Assembly: GCF_016583565.1 (NCBI RefSeq)
Contig: NZ_NRRF01000018.1
Span: 1-64,000, forward strand
DNA: 64,000 nucleotides
Reading direction: 5' to 3'
Source of the DNA: Thiocystis violacea
GTDB taxonomy: Bacteria > Pseudomonadota > Gammaproteobacteria > Chromatiales > Chromatiaceae
The first letter of the stretch is position 1. The number at the start of each line of letters is the position of its first letter. A program made the translations under genes and the position numbers. The notes under the pieces are model-generated. The model saw nothing but the letters and a program-made list of their open reading frames with translations, did no database searches and was not told the origin of the DNA. Below are positions 16,315-25,732 of this stretch, one piece after another.

Positions 16315-17178
16315 CTAGGACGCCTCGCCGGTCGCGACGGCGCGCTCCGGCGAGCGAATCCACTCGCTCCAGGAGCCGACGTAGAGTTTCGACCCCGAGA
16401 GCCCCGCCAACTCCATCGCCAGGAGGTTGTGACACGCGGTCACGCCAGAGCCACAGCTATGGGCAATGGTCGTCGCCGATCCGTCACCCATGGCGTCGAG
16501 GAAACGCGCGCGCAGCCGCGCGGCAGGGAGGAAGCGACCCTCGGCATCGAGATTCTCCGTGAGCGGCAGATTGAGCGCGCCTGGGATATGCCCCGCGACC
16601 GGATCGGTTGGCTCCACCTCGCCCCGATAGCGTTCGGGGGCGCGCGCATCGATCACCCTAATGTCGCCACGCGCAAGCGCGTCGGCCAAGTCATCCGAGG
16701 TTACCCAGAGGTCATCCCTCACCCTGGCCTCGAAGCCTTGGGGTCGGTGCCGCGGCACGTCCGGGGTCAAGGTCCCGCCGGCAGCCTCCCAGGCCTGGAG
16801 CCCGCCTTCCAGCACGGCGACCCGCGCATGCCCGACCCAGCGCAGCATCCACCAGAGCCGACCGGCAAAGGCACCGTTGAGGTCGTCGTAGACCACCACC
16901 CGGCTCTCGGGCGACACACCGCACTGCCCCAGCCAGGCGGCGAAACGGGACGGATCCGGCAAGGGATGGCGACCCGACGTTGGCGTGATCGCGGATGACA
17001 GATGCTCGTCCAGATGCGCATAGATCGCGCCTGGAATGTGACCCTCGTGATAGAGCCGTCTACCCAGCTCCGTGTCACTCAGGGCGAACCTGCAGTCGAA
17101 GATGCGCAGGTCCGGGTCATGGATCTGCGCGCGCAAGGTCTGGGGATCCACGATCAATCCAGGGGAATATTCAGTCAT
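16315..17178 (-). CDS. sseA: Two-domain sulfurtransferase (thiosulfate/3-mercaptopyruvate type)
   Basis: 287 residues, two rhodanese domains. The N-terminal domain (about 8-135) has DCRFALSD and HIPGAIYAHLDEHLS but no catalytic cysteine in its loop. The C-terminal domain (about 155-280) has the active loop CGSGVT at 242-247. A Gly-Ser-Gly-Val-Thr loop is typical of 3-mercaptopyruvate sulfurtransferases, whereas CRKGVT marks thiosulfate rhodaneses. It would move sulfane sulfur to cyanide, thiols or carrier proteins. No signal peptide, so cytoplasmic. Promoter in the 262-base divergent gap to the GH31 gene. Confidence 0.88.
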   Translation of the reverse strand: MTEYSPGLIVDPQTLRAQIHDPDLRIFDCRFALSDTELGRRLYHEGHIPGAIYAHLDEHLSSAITPTSGRHPLPDPSRFAAWLGQCGVSPESRVVVYDDLNGAFAGRLWWMLRWVGHARVAVLEGGLQAWEAAGGTLTPDVPRHRPQGFEARVRDDLWVTSDDLADALARGDIRVIDARAPERYRGEVEPTDPVAGHIPGALNLPLTENLDAEGRFLPAARLRARFLDAMGDGSATTIAHSCGSGVTACHNLLAMELAGLSGSKLYVGSWSEWIRSPERAVATGEAS

Positions 17179-17440
17179 GAAACCTCTTTGTCCTGTTCAA
17201 ATGCATGTCGACGGCGCCATCATAGCCCGACCCCTCCCAGTGTCACGCAGGCGCCGCCATTCTCCAGAGATTCAGGCCGGGTTCCGAGCCTCGCCACCAC
17301 TCGACTCCGGCAGTGGAAGCGCCCGACCTCTCCGTGTCATAGTGTGCTGGCCATCGCTTGATCCGAGCGACCTCCCGATCCGAACGACCGATCCGGGCGT
17401 AACCGCCAAACGGCCTCGCCAGACCTAGTAGGAGCACCCG

Positions 17441-19894
17441 ATGGACGAGAATCTTCCCGAAAGCCCCTGCCCAATACAAAGCTGGGTGAGCCAGGCATCG
17501 GCCTGCGTCGCACACTACGCGCAGGGCCTCCTGCGTATCGACGCCGTGGCGGCAGACATCCTGCGCGTGCGCTTTGCGCCTTCCGGGCGACTCGCGCCCC
17601 CTCGATCCTGGAGCCCGGTGCTGGATCTCCCGCCAGCGGGGCTCTCCGTCACCGAGGAAGACGGGGTCGTGCGGATGTCGACCGACGCCATGGGCGCAAC
17701 CCTGGGTCTAGAGTGCGGACTGCTGCAATTCCTGACGCCCGAGGGTCAGGTCTTCGCCGCGGATCTGGGCGCCCCCCTCTGGCGCGAGGTGGCCCTGGAG
17801 GAGACCGGCATGGAGCACATGCCCGAGCCCGAACTGCCGGCCGGCGACGCGCGTATCGGCGTCTTCCTGCAGAAGCGCATGGCGCCCGAGGAGGGCTACT
17901 ACGGCTTCGGCCAACGGACCGGTCAGCTCAACCGGCGCTACCGGCGGCTCACCAACTGGACCATCGACAAGTCATCGCCGGGGCACAGCCGCGGCGACGA
18001 CAACATGTACCAGGCCCACCCGATGTTCATGGCCGTGCGGCCTGGACTCGCCTGGGGGCTCTATCTCAATTCCACCTGGTACAGCGCCTTCGACCTGGGC
18101 GCCGCGGACGAAGAGGTGCTCACCCTCTTCACGCTCGGCGGCGAGCTTGACTACTTCGTCTTTGCCGGCCCGACGCCAGCGGCGGTGGTGGAGCAACTCA
18201 CACGCCTGACCGGACGCCCAATGCTGCCGCCGCTCTGGGCGCTGGGCTATCACCAGTCCCGCTGGAGCTATGGGACGGACGCGGATGTACGCGGCATCGC
18301 CCAGACCTTTCGCGAGCACTGGATCCCCATCGATGCCATCCACCTGGACATCGACTACATGGACGGCTACCGCATCTTCACCTGGGACCGGAATCGATTC
18401 CCCGAGCCAAGCGAGACCATTGCCGCCCTTCATGAAGCGCAGGTCCGCGCCGTCACCATCGTGGATCCTGGCGTCAAGAACGACCGCGAGACGGGTTATC
18501 GAACGGCGGAATCCGGCCTGGCCGGCGGGCACTTCATTCAGCGGCCGGACGGCGAGCCCTTTACCGGCTGGGTCTGGCCGGACGAATCGCTGTTCCCGGA
18601 TTTCTGCCGCGGCGCGACACGGCAGTGGTGGGGCGAGCTGCACGCGGATCTGGTCGGTCTCGGCATCGACGGCATCTGGTGCGATATGAACGAACCCTCC
18701 ATCGTCGACCGCCCGTTCAAGGTGTCCGGCGTCTGCGAGCAGCCGGTTCCGCTCTCCATCACGCAGGGCGACGACGGTGAGGCGCTGCACGCCGAAACGC
18801 ATAATCTCTACGGCCAGCTCATGGCACAGGCGACCTGGGAGGGACTGGAGCGCCTCCGACCCGAGCGTCGCCCCTGGGTGCTGACGCGCTCCGGCTTCGT
18901 CGGCACGCAGCGCTGGGCCGCGAGCTGGATGGGCGACAACAACGCCTGGTGGGAGCATCTGGAGATGAGCCTGCCACAGTTGGCGAGCATGGGCCTGTGC
19001 GGCTCGCCGCACGTTGGCGTGGACATCGGCGGCTTCTACCAGAACACGGTCGGCGAACTCTATGCCCGCTGGATGGAACTGGGCACCTTCTACCCCTTCA
19101 TGCGCTGCCACACGCACTGCGACAGCCGCCCCCAGGAGCCCTGGTCGTTCGGGCCCGAGATCGAGGCCATCGTGCGCTCGGCCATCGAGCTGCGCTACCG
19201 TCTGCTGCCCTATCTCTACACGCTGGCCCACCTGGCGCATCGCACCGGCCAGCCGCTGCTGCGGCCTCTGCTCTACGACTTCCCCTGGGCCACGCATCTC
19301 CATCAGATCCAGGATCAGGTGATGATCGGACCGCAGCTGATGATCGCCCCGGTCTGTGCGCCCGGTGTGAGGCGACGCCTGGTGGAGCTGCCGCCCGGAC
19401 ACACCTGGTACGACTTCCGCACCGGGCTGCCGATCGATTCCGACCACCTCGTCGCGGACGCGCCCTTGGGCGGCATCCCCATCCTGGTCCGCGGCGGGTC
19501 CGTCCTGACCCTGGGCAATATCCGCCCTTCGACGGCAGACCCCGTCTCGGAGCTGACGCTGGAGGTCTATCCGGACCACAACAACGCCGGCAACTGGACA
19601 CTGATCGAGGACGACGGCGAGAGCTTCGCCTATCGCGAGGGTGCGCTCTGCGAGACGGAGATGGGGATCGCGCCCGCGGGTCAAGGCGCGGAGCTATGGG
19701 TCGCCGCCCGACGCGGCGACTATCGCCCTCCGGCGCGTCGCCTGACCGTTCGACTGCATCTGATGCAGCCTCCGGTCGGCGTCCTGCTAGACGGCAACGA
19801 GGCGGATGGCTGGACCTGGGACGACGAGCGTCACGCCCTGGTGCTCGGACTGGACGACGACGGCCAGGAGCACCGCATCACCCCGAGGTTCTGA
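17441..19894 (+). CDS. Glycoside hydrolase family 31 (alpha-glucosidase type)
   Basis: 817 residues without signal peptide. The N-terminal beta domain ends near 250 and the (beta/alpha)8 barrel runs from about 262 to 590. The nucleophile is Asp415 in GIWCDMNEPS and the acid/base is Asp499 in WMGDNNAWWEHL; the substrate-binding HLDIDYMDGY lies at about 301-310. C-terminal beta domains follow (PILVRGGSVL near 690). GH31 enzymes with this motif set are mostly alpha-glucosidases releasing glucose from maltose or glycogen-type chains; alpha-xylosidase is less likely. The cytoplasmic location suggests turnover of internal storage glucan. A DUF4968-like N-terminal part is possible. Confidence 0.9.
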   Translation: MDENLPESPCPIQSWVSQASACVAHYAQGLLRIDAVAADILRVRFAPSGRLAPPRSWSPVLDLPPAGLSVTEEDGVVRMSTDAMGATLGLECGLLQFLTPEGQVFAADLGAPLWREVALEETGMEHMPEPELPAGDARIGVFLQKRMAPEEGYYGFGQRTGQLNRRYRRLTNWTIDKSSPGHSRGDDNMYQAHPMFMAVRPGLAWGLYLNSTWYSAFDLGAADEEVLTLFTLGGELDYFVFAGPTPAAVVEQLTRLTGRPMLPPLWALGYHQSRWSYGTDADVRGIAQTFREHWIPIDAIHLDIDYMDGYRIFTWDRNRFPEPSETIAALHEAQVRAVTIVDPGVKNDRETGYRTAESGLAGGHFIQRPDGEPFTGWVWPDESLFPDFCRGATRQWWGELHADLVGLGIDGIWCDMNEPSIVDRPFKVSGVCEQPVPLSITQGDDGEALHAETHNLYGQLMAQATWEGLERLRPERRPWVLTRSGFVGTQRWAASWMGDNNAWWEHLEMSLPQLASMGLCGSPHVGVDIGGFYQNTVGELYARWMELGTFYPFMRCHTHCDSRPQEPWSFGPEIEAIVRSAIELRYRLLPYLYTLAHLAHRTGQPLLRPLLYDFPWATHLHQIQDQVMIGPQLMIAPVCAPGVRRRLVELPPGHTWYDFRTGLPIDSDHLVADAPLGGIPILVRGGSVLTLGNIRPSTADPVSELTLEVYPDHNNAGNWTLIEDDGESFAYREGALCETEMGIAPAGQGAELWVAARRGDYRPPARRLTVRLHLMQPPVGVLLDGNEADGWTWDDERHALVLGLDDDGQEHRITPRF

Positions 19895-19901
19895 CGCATC
19901 C

Positions 19902-20342
19902 TCAGCCCGAGGTCGCGTCCGGGCGGCCCGGCCACAGGGTAAGGAGCAGCATGATCGCAGCCGTTCCGAGCGCAGCGGAATGGAGTCGATCTCCGCCGAT
20001 CAGGACATAGACCAGACCAAGGATCGCAGGCAGCTCGGCGAACGCCAGGGCAACCAGATAGCGGCCAATCTTACCGGGAGATTCCGGGTCAGCAACGGGC
20101 TCGTGAACCCTGACGTCGGATCTCGGCCGGCGCGCGCGCAGCAGGCGGGCCGCGAGAATGGCCAAGGGCACGGAAACGATGCCCGCCGCGAGGATGGGCA
20201 GCCGCGCCGCGTCGATCGGCTCGACCAGGATCAGCCCGGGCAGCCACCAGGTCAGGACGGTGATGACGAAGACCGAGCCGAACTGGGCGCCCCAGAGGAT
20301 GAGGCGATTGGGTTGCGGATTCCTCTCTTGGTTGGACGTCAT
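19902..20342 (-). CDS. Small integral membrane protein of unknown function
   Basis: 146 residues with four hydrophobic segments at roughly 15-35, 43-62, 95-112 and 118-137, and a charged linker (RARRPRSDVRVHEPVADPE) between the second and third. No family recognised. The ATG at 20342 follows GAGAGGA closely, so the longer upstream frame is rejected. It is convergent with the GH31 gene (seven bases apart) and divergent from the DUF805 gene. Confidence 0.65.
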   Translation of the reverse strand: MTSNQERNPQPNRLILWGAQFGSVFVITVLTWWLPGLILVEPIDAARLPILAAGIVSVPLAILAARLLRARRPRSDVRVHEPVADPESPGKIGRYLVALAFAELPAILGLVYVLIGGDRLHSAALGTAAIMLLLTLWPGRPDATSG

Positions 20343-20515
20343 GTGCATCCTCTCGCAAGCGCTCGGGCGTGCGTCGGTCGTTTCACGTTCGGCAACCCTA
20401 ACCCGGAACTGGCCATCTGGCGTGCCAAGCCGGTCACGCGCTCGCCACGTCGGCTCGACCGCTTTCCACTGCACCCTGCGCCCGCCGCAGGGCATTCAAC
20501 CACGGAGTCACACCC

Positions 20516-21046
20516 ATGAGCCCAGAGAATCCTTATCAAACCCCTGCGTCAGACCTGCGCCAGCCGCTCAAGGGCGAAACCGACCAGTCGAGCCCGTTCT
20601 CGCCGCGCGGCCGATTCGGCCGACTGAGCTACCTCGCCTGGGGCACGGTGCTCTATTTGATCGTCATGTTGGTCGCTGTCGCCCTCAGCGCGGCGGGTCT
20701 TATGAACACATCCTCGCCTGAAAGCGTCGGACTGGTCCAGATCCTCGTCACCATTCCGGCCGCCGTCGTCGGCATCCTCTTCGGGATCCGCCGCCTGCAT
20801 GACATCAATGCCGGTGGCTGGTGGATGCTTCTCTCCGTGGTCCCCATCGTCAACATCGGACTGGCGCTGGTGCTCTTCCTCAAGGCCGGCACCCCCGACG
20901 CGAACCGCTTTGCCCCGCCCCGCCCGACACCGACCTGGGAGCGGGTCGTGGGTATCATCGGCGTCGTATTGCTCGTGCTCGGGCTTGTCGGCATCGTCGC
21001 CGCCATACTCATCCCGCTCGTGGTCGGCGTCCAGCAGGGCGTCTGA
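20516..21046 (+). CDS. DUF805 family membrane protein
   Basis: 176 residues. The DUF805 core covers about 30-125: a FSPRGRFGRLSYLAWG entry, two helices, then the signature GIRRLHDINAGGWWMLLSVVPIVNI (shown in part), and PDANRF after the third helix. A fourth helix follows at the C-terminus (RVVGIIGVVLLVLGLVGIVAA). DUF805 proteins such as YhaH are inner-membrane proteins of unknown role. The Pro-rich N-terminus MSPENPYQTPASDL is common in fused or secreted variants of this family. Confidence 0.85.
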   Translation: MSPENPYQTPASDLRQPLKGETDQSSPFSPRGRFGRLSYLAWGTVLYLIVMLVAVALSAAGLMNTSSPESVGLVQILVTIPAAVVGILFGIRRLHDINAGGWWMLLSVVPIVNIGLALVLFLKAGTPDANRFAPPRPTPTWERVVGIIGVVLLVLGLVGIVAAILIPLVVGVQQGV

Positions 21047-21152
21047 CCCGACAACTCGCTCTGCGCCGCCACTCAGGCTTGAACCTGGCCATTGCCCTTA
21101 ACACTCGCCGGCGCCCGTCATCCGTGCGTCGGCGGCTCGATTCGGTCGCCGT

Positions 21153-22370
21153 ATGTCAATCCGCCCCGCTCTTCTGATCGCCTTGGGCCTCCTGTCCGGC
21201 CTCACGCCCTTCGCGATCGACCTCTATCTTCCCAGTCTGCCATCGATCGCGCAGGATCTGGAATCCTCGATCGAACTGGCACAGCTCAGCGTCACTGTCT
21301 ATCTGGGCGTCTTCGCGCTGACGCAGCTCTTTCTCGGCCCCTTGTCCGACGTGCTCGGCCGACGCAAGACCATTGGTGGCGGACTCATTCTTTTCCTGCT
21401 CGGGAACCTGGCCTGCGCGCTCGCCCCCAGCATGGCCGTGCTCCTCGTCGCCCGCGCGGCGCAGGCGCTCGGGGGCGCCGCGGTCGCCGTGACCGTGCCG
21501 GCCCTGGTCCGCGACCTCTACGAGAAGGACGACTACGCCCGCGTGATGGGGTTGGTGATGCTCGTCATGGCCATGGCGCCGCTGCTGGCGCCGACGCTGG
21601 GCTCGCTCATCATCGGCGTGGCCTCATGGCGGATGGTCTTCCTGGTGCTCTTCGCCATCGCGCTCACCACGGCGCTGCTGTTTTTCCGCCTGGTCGACGA
21701 GACGCTGCACCCCGGCCGGCGGCATGTCTTCGATGTCGGCGGCATCCTGAGAAACTACGCCTCCATCCTCGCGCAGCCGCTGGCGCTCGGCTATCTGCTC
21801 ACGGGGGCCTGCAGCTTCGCCGGCATGATGACCTTCATCGTGACCTCACCCTATGTCTACATCGAGCTGCATCAGCTGCCCGCGACCTGGTTCGGCCTGG
21901 CCTTCGGCGCCAATGTGGCGCTCGGGATGCTCTTCGCCTCCTTGAATGCCCGTTTCGTCAGCCGCTTCGGTGCCGATCGGCTGTTGCGCTGGGGACTCGG
22001 GGTGCAGGGAACGGCTGCGCTGCTCGCCTTGGCGCTGGCCGCGGCCGGTCACACGCCACTCTGGGGAATTGCCGCCGTCGCGGCGCTCTATCTCAGCATG
22101 GCAGGCGTGGTCATGGGCAACGCCATGGCGGGATTCATGTCGCTCTTCCCCAGGATGGCCGGCACCGCCTCAGCCTTTGCCGGCGCCACGCGGTTCGGGG
22201 CGGGCGCGGCCATGGGCACACTGGTCAGCCTGGTCCACAATGGCACGGCGGCTCCGCTGCTGATCGGGATGGGCACCTCAGGCCTGCTCGCGGTCTGCGG
22301 CTTCCTCGTGCTCTGCCGCGGGACAGCAGGACGCCACGCTGCGCCTCAGGAGGCCAACGTCAGACCATGA
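21153..22370 (+). CDS. Bcr/CflA-type multidrug efflux MFS transporter
   Basis: 405 residues with 12 predicted membrane helices. The family start LGLLSGLTPFAIDLYLPSLP is clear, with the MFS loop motif GPLSDVLGRRKTIGG at about 62-76 and RAAQALGGAAVAVTVPALVRD (helix 4-5). Bcr/CflA proteins export drugs such as bicyclomycin, or amino-acid-derived compounds, by proton antiport. The stop overlaps the start of the Crp/Fnr gene (ATGA), so pump and regulator are translated together and may form a self-controlled unit. Confidence 0.9.
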   Translation: MSIRPALLIALGLLSGLTPFAIDLYLPSLPSIAQDLESSIELAQLSVTVYLGVFALTQLFLGPLSDVLGRRKTIGGGLILFLLGNLACALAPSMAVLLVARAAQALGGAAVAVTVPALVRDLYEKDDYARVMGLVMLVMAMAPLLAPTLGSLIIGVASWRMVFLVLFAIALTTALLFFRLVDETLHPGRRHVFDVGGILRNYASILAQPLALGYLLTGACSFAGMMTFIVTSPYVYIELHQLPATWFGLAFGANVALGMLFASLNARFVSRFGADRLLRWGLGVQGTAALLALALAAAGHTPLWGIAAVAALYLSMAGVVMGNAMAGFMSLFPRMAGTASAFAGATRFGAGAAMGTLVSLVHNGTAAPLLIGMGTSGLLAVCGFLVLCRGTAGRHAAPQEANVRP

Positions 22371-23068
22371 TCAGCGAGCCGGGCAACCGCCAACGCCTCA
22401 TCGAGCACTTCGCCTTTCTCGCCAAGAGCGATGCGGCGATGCGCAAGACCTTCTTCGAGCGCGCCAGCCTGGTGCGGCTTCCAGCCGGGCACATCATCTG
22501 TCACGACGGCGGACAATGCGCCCATCTGGCGTTGGTCCTCGCCGGGCAGGCACGCATCTACAAGCTGGGCGAGAACGGACGCGAGGTCACCCTCTATCGG
22601 GTGGAGCCCGGCGAGAGCTGCGTGGTGACCGCCTCCTGCATCCTGAGCCAGCGTCCCTTTCCAGCATTCGCGGTCTGTGAGACCGAGGTCGAGGCCGCCG
22701 TGGTGGCGAAGCCTGACGTCGAGGCCTGGCTGACGGCATCCCCGCATTGGCGCAGCTTCATCTTCGACCTGGTGGCTGACCGGATCGGCGAGGTCTTCGC
22801 GGTCCTGGACGCCGTGCTCTTCCAACCCCTGGATCAACGTCTGGCGGCCTTCTTGCTGCAACGCCTGAAACGCTCGACCGGAGCGGCGTCGGCCGAGCGC
22901 GTCCTGCGCATCACCCACCAGGAGCTGGCCTCCGAGCTGGGTTCTTCGCGCGAGGTCGTGACCCGCATCCTGCGCGACTTCGAGCAGACTGGGGCCGTGG
23001 CGACCCGGCGCGGCCAGATCGAGGTCCGCAATCCAGAGATGCTAGAGCGGCGCTTGCAGACGCCCTGA
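22367..23068 (+). CDS. Crp/Fnr-family transcription regulator
   Basis: 233 residues. An N-terminal cyclic-nucleotide-binding-like beta domain (about 15-130) is followed by a dimer helix and a winged helix-turn-helix near 182-215 (THQELASELGSSREVVTRIL). The domain lacks the Fnr four-cysteine pattern and the complete cAMP-binding motif, so the effector is unknown. Several Cys (45, 51, 85, 91) near the sensor domain could make it redox-responsive, but that is speculation. It overlaps the MFS gene by four bases and probably regulates it. Confidence 0.88.
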   Translation: MISEPGNRQRLIEHFAFLAKSDAAMRKTFFERASLVRLPAGHIICHDGGQCAHLALVLAGQARIYKLGENGREVTLYRVEPGESCVVTASCILSQRPFPAFAVCETEVEAAVVAKPDVEAWLTASPHWRSFIFDLVADRIGEVFAVLDAVLFQPLDQRLAAFLLQRLKRSTGAASAERVLRITHQELASELGSSREVVTRILRDFEQTGAVATRRGQIEVRNPEMLERRLQTP

Positions 23069-23325
23069 GCCCCGAGGAGCCTTCTGTTGCCGCGCTGATC
23101 AGCACGCCTCTTCCGCGCAACGCCTTCCGGAGACCCTCGGCCGACACCGGCGTCCACACATCAAGGGACGCGGCGCCGAATGACTTCCACGAATACCGCA
23201 TTTGTTTTATGGTAATCGCGCTGCGACGTTGCGACAGAGCACCGCAGCCAATCTAGGTAGGCTCGCGGCGCGAGCGCGTGCCGCTGAGCCCTTGGCCAGA
23301 TATCGTTTGAATGAGGAGAATCGCT

Positions 23326-23511
23326 ATGAGCATCTCGAAGAATATCGGCGACAAAGACCGGATCTACCGCGCCATCGGCGGCATCATCATCATCCTCTGG
23401 GGCATCTCCAACCACAACGCACTGGGTCTGCTCGGCTTCATTGCCCTCGCAACCGCCTACTACCGCGTGTGCCCCCTCTACATCCCCATGGACGTCGACA
23501 CCACGAAGTAG
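23326..23511 (+). CDS. DUF2892 (YgaP-type transmembrane) small protein
   Basis: 61 residues with two hydrophobic helices. The pattern MSISKNIGDKDRIYRAIGG, then the GLLGFIALATAYYRVCPLY-type helix, matches the DUF2892 membrane domain. That domain also forms the C-terminus of YgaP, a membrane rhodanese. Standalone copies often lie near sulfur or redox genes. The Cys before PLYIP is conserved in the family. AGGAG eight bases before the ATG at 23326 fixes the start. Confidence 0.85.
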   Translation: MSISKNIGDKDRIYRAIGGIIIILWGISNHNALGLLGFIALATAYYRVCPLYIPMDVDTTK

Positions 23512-23759
23512 CGCCCAACCGGCTGATCAAGGCCTGACGCCGCGGCACAAGGACGCCGCCGCGGCGCACCGGATCAGTCGCCCAGGGCTCCACGCCTGCC
23601 TTTTCCACGGCGATATTCGAGCCAGATACGCCTGTGCCCGCCACCTGATCGGGACGAAACGCTCGCGCATTCCCGTTTCTCGGATCTCGACTCGCAGCTC
23701 TGCGCCGGAACCGATACTCTTGCGCATCGAAAACCACGATCCGAGAGCGCGAGTTCGAC

Positions 23760-24902
23760 ATGGTGAAGTTTTGGAAGCGGGAATCCGGGACGATCGCCGC
23801 GGCACAGACACCCTCCGCGGCCGACACGCCTCAACCGGCGGCTACCCCCTCCGAGCTGGAGAAGATGGCGCTCGATCAGCTCGCGGGCCTGCTGCGCCTC
23901 TGGGGCGAGCACGCCTTCGACCTCGACGAGATCAAGGCCGACAAGATCACCGAGCAGCTCGAGCGCTGGGGACGCCACGTCCTGAACGCCACCCCGGTCG
24001 GCGATACGCCGCCACCGCGCGACGAGAAAGCCGGCGGCGAGCAGCGCCGCGATTGGGCCGGCTTGCGCACCGCCACCACCCGCATCCGTCGCGCCGAGCA
24101 GGCGTACGTCAGCCGCCAGGTCATCGGCACGCGCAAAGTCATGGGTGACTTCGTGCAGACGCTCGGCCAGATGCTCGCGGAAGACCAGGAAGAGCAGGCG
24201 CGCGTCCTCTCCGTCATCAACCATCTGCGCAGAACGATCGAGGAGAATGCCCCGGTCGAGGCATTGACCCAGGAGGCCACCCACGCCATCGACATGATCG
24301 CGGACATCGCCCGCGAGCGCGCGCAGCGCCACCAGGGGCTGCTGGACGACATGACGGACAAGCTCCAATCCCTGCGCGGCGAACTGGACGCCGCGCAGCG
24401 CGAGATGGAACTCGACCCCCTCACCCGGCTTTACAACCGCAAGGCCTTCGACGTCCAGCTCGAGCGCGTCTTCGAGCTCTGCAAGCTCTCGGGGCAACCC
24501 GCCTGCCTGCTCATGGTCGACGCCGATCACTTCAAGCGAGTCAACGACACCCACGGCCATCCGGTGGGCGATCTCGTGCTGCGCCGGGTTGCCGATTGCT
24601 GCGCTCAGGGCTTCCCCCGCAAGACGGATTTCGTCGCACGCTACGGCGGCGAGGAATTCGCCGTCGTCCTGCAAGACACGGCGCTTGCGACGGGTCTGCA
24701 GCTCGCCCAACGGCTGGTGGACGCCATCCGCGCCATGCGCATCGAGCACGAGACCGGAGAGTTCGGCATCACCGTCTCCATCGGCCTCGCCGAGCTCAAG
24801 CCACACCCGACGGCCGGGCAATGGCTCAGGGCCGCGGACAGCGCGCTCTATCAAGCCAAAGAGGCCGGCCGCGATCGGGTCGCGACCTTCAAGCGCGCCT
24901 AG
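23760..24902 (+). CDS. Diguanylate cyclase (GGDEF) with helical N-terminal domain
   Basis: 380 residues, soluble. Residues about 30-210 are alpha-helical with a coiled-coil stretch before the catalytic domain ([20 protein letters not shown]), a likely signal-transmitting or dimerisation segment. The GGDEF domain covers 218-378, with [10 protein letters not shown], the metal/substrate segment [20 protein letters not shown] at 296-300 and an RxxD inhibitory site (RKTD, 287-290). It should therefore be an active, product-inhibited c-di-GMP synthase. Its stop codon shares the sequence CTAG with the stop of convergent yqhA. Confidence 0.93.
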   Translation: MVKFWKRESGTIAAAQTPSAADTPQPAATPSELEKMALDQLAGLLRLWGEHAFDLDEIKADKITEQLERWGRHVLNATPVGDTPPPRDEKAGGEQRRDWAGLRTATTRIRRAEQAYVSRQVIGTRKVMGDFVQTLGQMLAEDQEEQARVLSVINHLRRTIEENAPVEALTQEATHAIDMIADIARERAQRHQGLLDDMTDKLQSLRGELDAAQREMELDPLTRLYNRKAFDVQLERVFELCKLSGQPACLLMVDADHFKRVNDTHGHPVGDLVLRRVADCCAQGFPRKTDFVARYGGEEFAVVLQDTALATGLQLAQRLVDAIRAMRIEHETGEFGITVSIGLAELKPHPTAGQWLRAADSALYQAKEAGRDRVATFKRA

Positions 24903-25426
24903 TGTCCCTCAGGCTTGTCGCCATGATCGCGATGGGAGGCGAAAGAGATTCTGTCCAACACCCCCATGAGCACGGCGGAGATGACGAAGGTCAGGTGGAT
25001 GACGACGTACCAGAGGAGCTTGTCCGGCGGCACCTCCGGCACGTTCATGAAGATCTGCAGCAGGTGAATTGACGAGATCGCCACGATGGATGCCGCAACC
25101 TTCAGCTTCAGGGTTCCGGCATCCAGCTTCCCGAGCCAGTCGAGCTTGTCGTCTCCCTCACGGACATCGATCCGCGACACGAAGTTCTCATAGCCGGAAA
25201 ACATCACCATCACCACCAGACTGGCCACCAGGGACAAGTCGATGAGTCCCAGGATGATCAACACCATGTCCGATTCGCCGACCTCGAGGATATGAACGGC
25301 GAGGTGGTAGATCTCCTGGAAGAACTTGATCGCCAGCGCGATCAGGACGAGAGACAAGCCCAAGTAGATCGGCGCCAACAACCATCGGCTGGCGTAAAGT
25401 ACACGTTCGACGAAAGACTCCAGCAC
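24899..25426 (-). CDS. yqhA: YqhA family (UPF0114) inner membrane protein
   Basis: 175 residues, matching the length and helix pattern of E. coli YqhA. Strongly conserved stretches are [16 protein letters not shown], the loop [15 protein letters not shown], and [18 protein letters not shown], then [17 protein letters not shown]. There are four membrane segments. The function is not established. The GTG at 25426 has GAGGAG eight bases upstream and fits the family N-terminus, so the longer ATG frame from 25498 is rejected. Convergent with, and overlapping, the diguanylate cyclase gene. Confidence 0.9.
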   Translation of the reverse strand: MLESFVERVLYASRWLLAPIYLGLSLVLIALAIKFFQEIYHLAVHILEVGESDMVLIILGLIDLSLVASLVVMVMFSGYENFVSRIDVREGDDKLDWLGKLDAGTLKLKVAASIVAISSIHLLQIFMNVPEVPPDKLLWYVVIHLTFVISAVLMGVLDRISFASHRDHGDKPEGH

Positions 25427-25732
25427 GCGGCGACTCCTCAGTTGATCCCATTTCAGGCGCTCGGGCGCGGCCAGCTGCTTCCTCACAGCCCTCGGCACAT
25501 CGCCCGCGGCGCCGGCATTGTAGAGATGACAGCCGCGCCGCGCTATTGGGCATTGAACCCCGCGGCCATTGACCTGGCTCAGGTAATCCCGTTTCTGATT
25601 TTGTCTTTTGTCATGGAGCTGTCACCGTATCGCCCGCAGGATGCGACCAACAAAAACGACCGTGCGGCGCAGGATCAGCACGGCACATCGGGACCGCGGC
25701 ATGCGGTCTCGCTCACACCCGGAGGCCGTTCG
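25427..25732. other. Divergent promoter region of yqhA and the octaheme cytochrome
   Basis: No gene seen. The stretch around 25570-25615 is less GC-rich than its surroundings and is the likely place for the cytochrome promoter. I found no clear Fnr/Anr-type palindrome. Confidence 0.5.
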
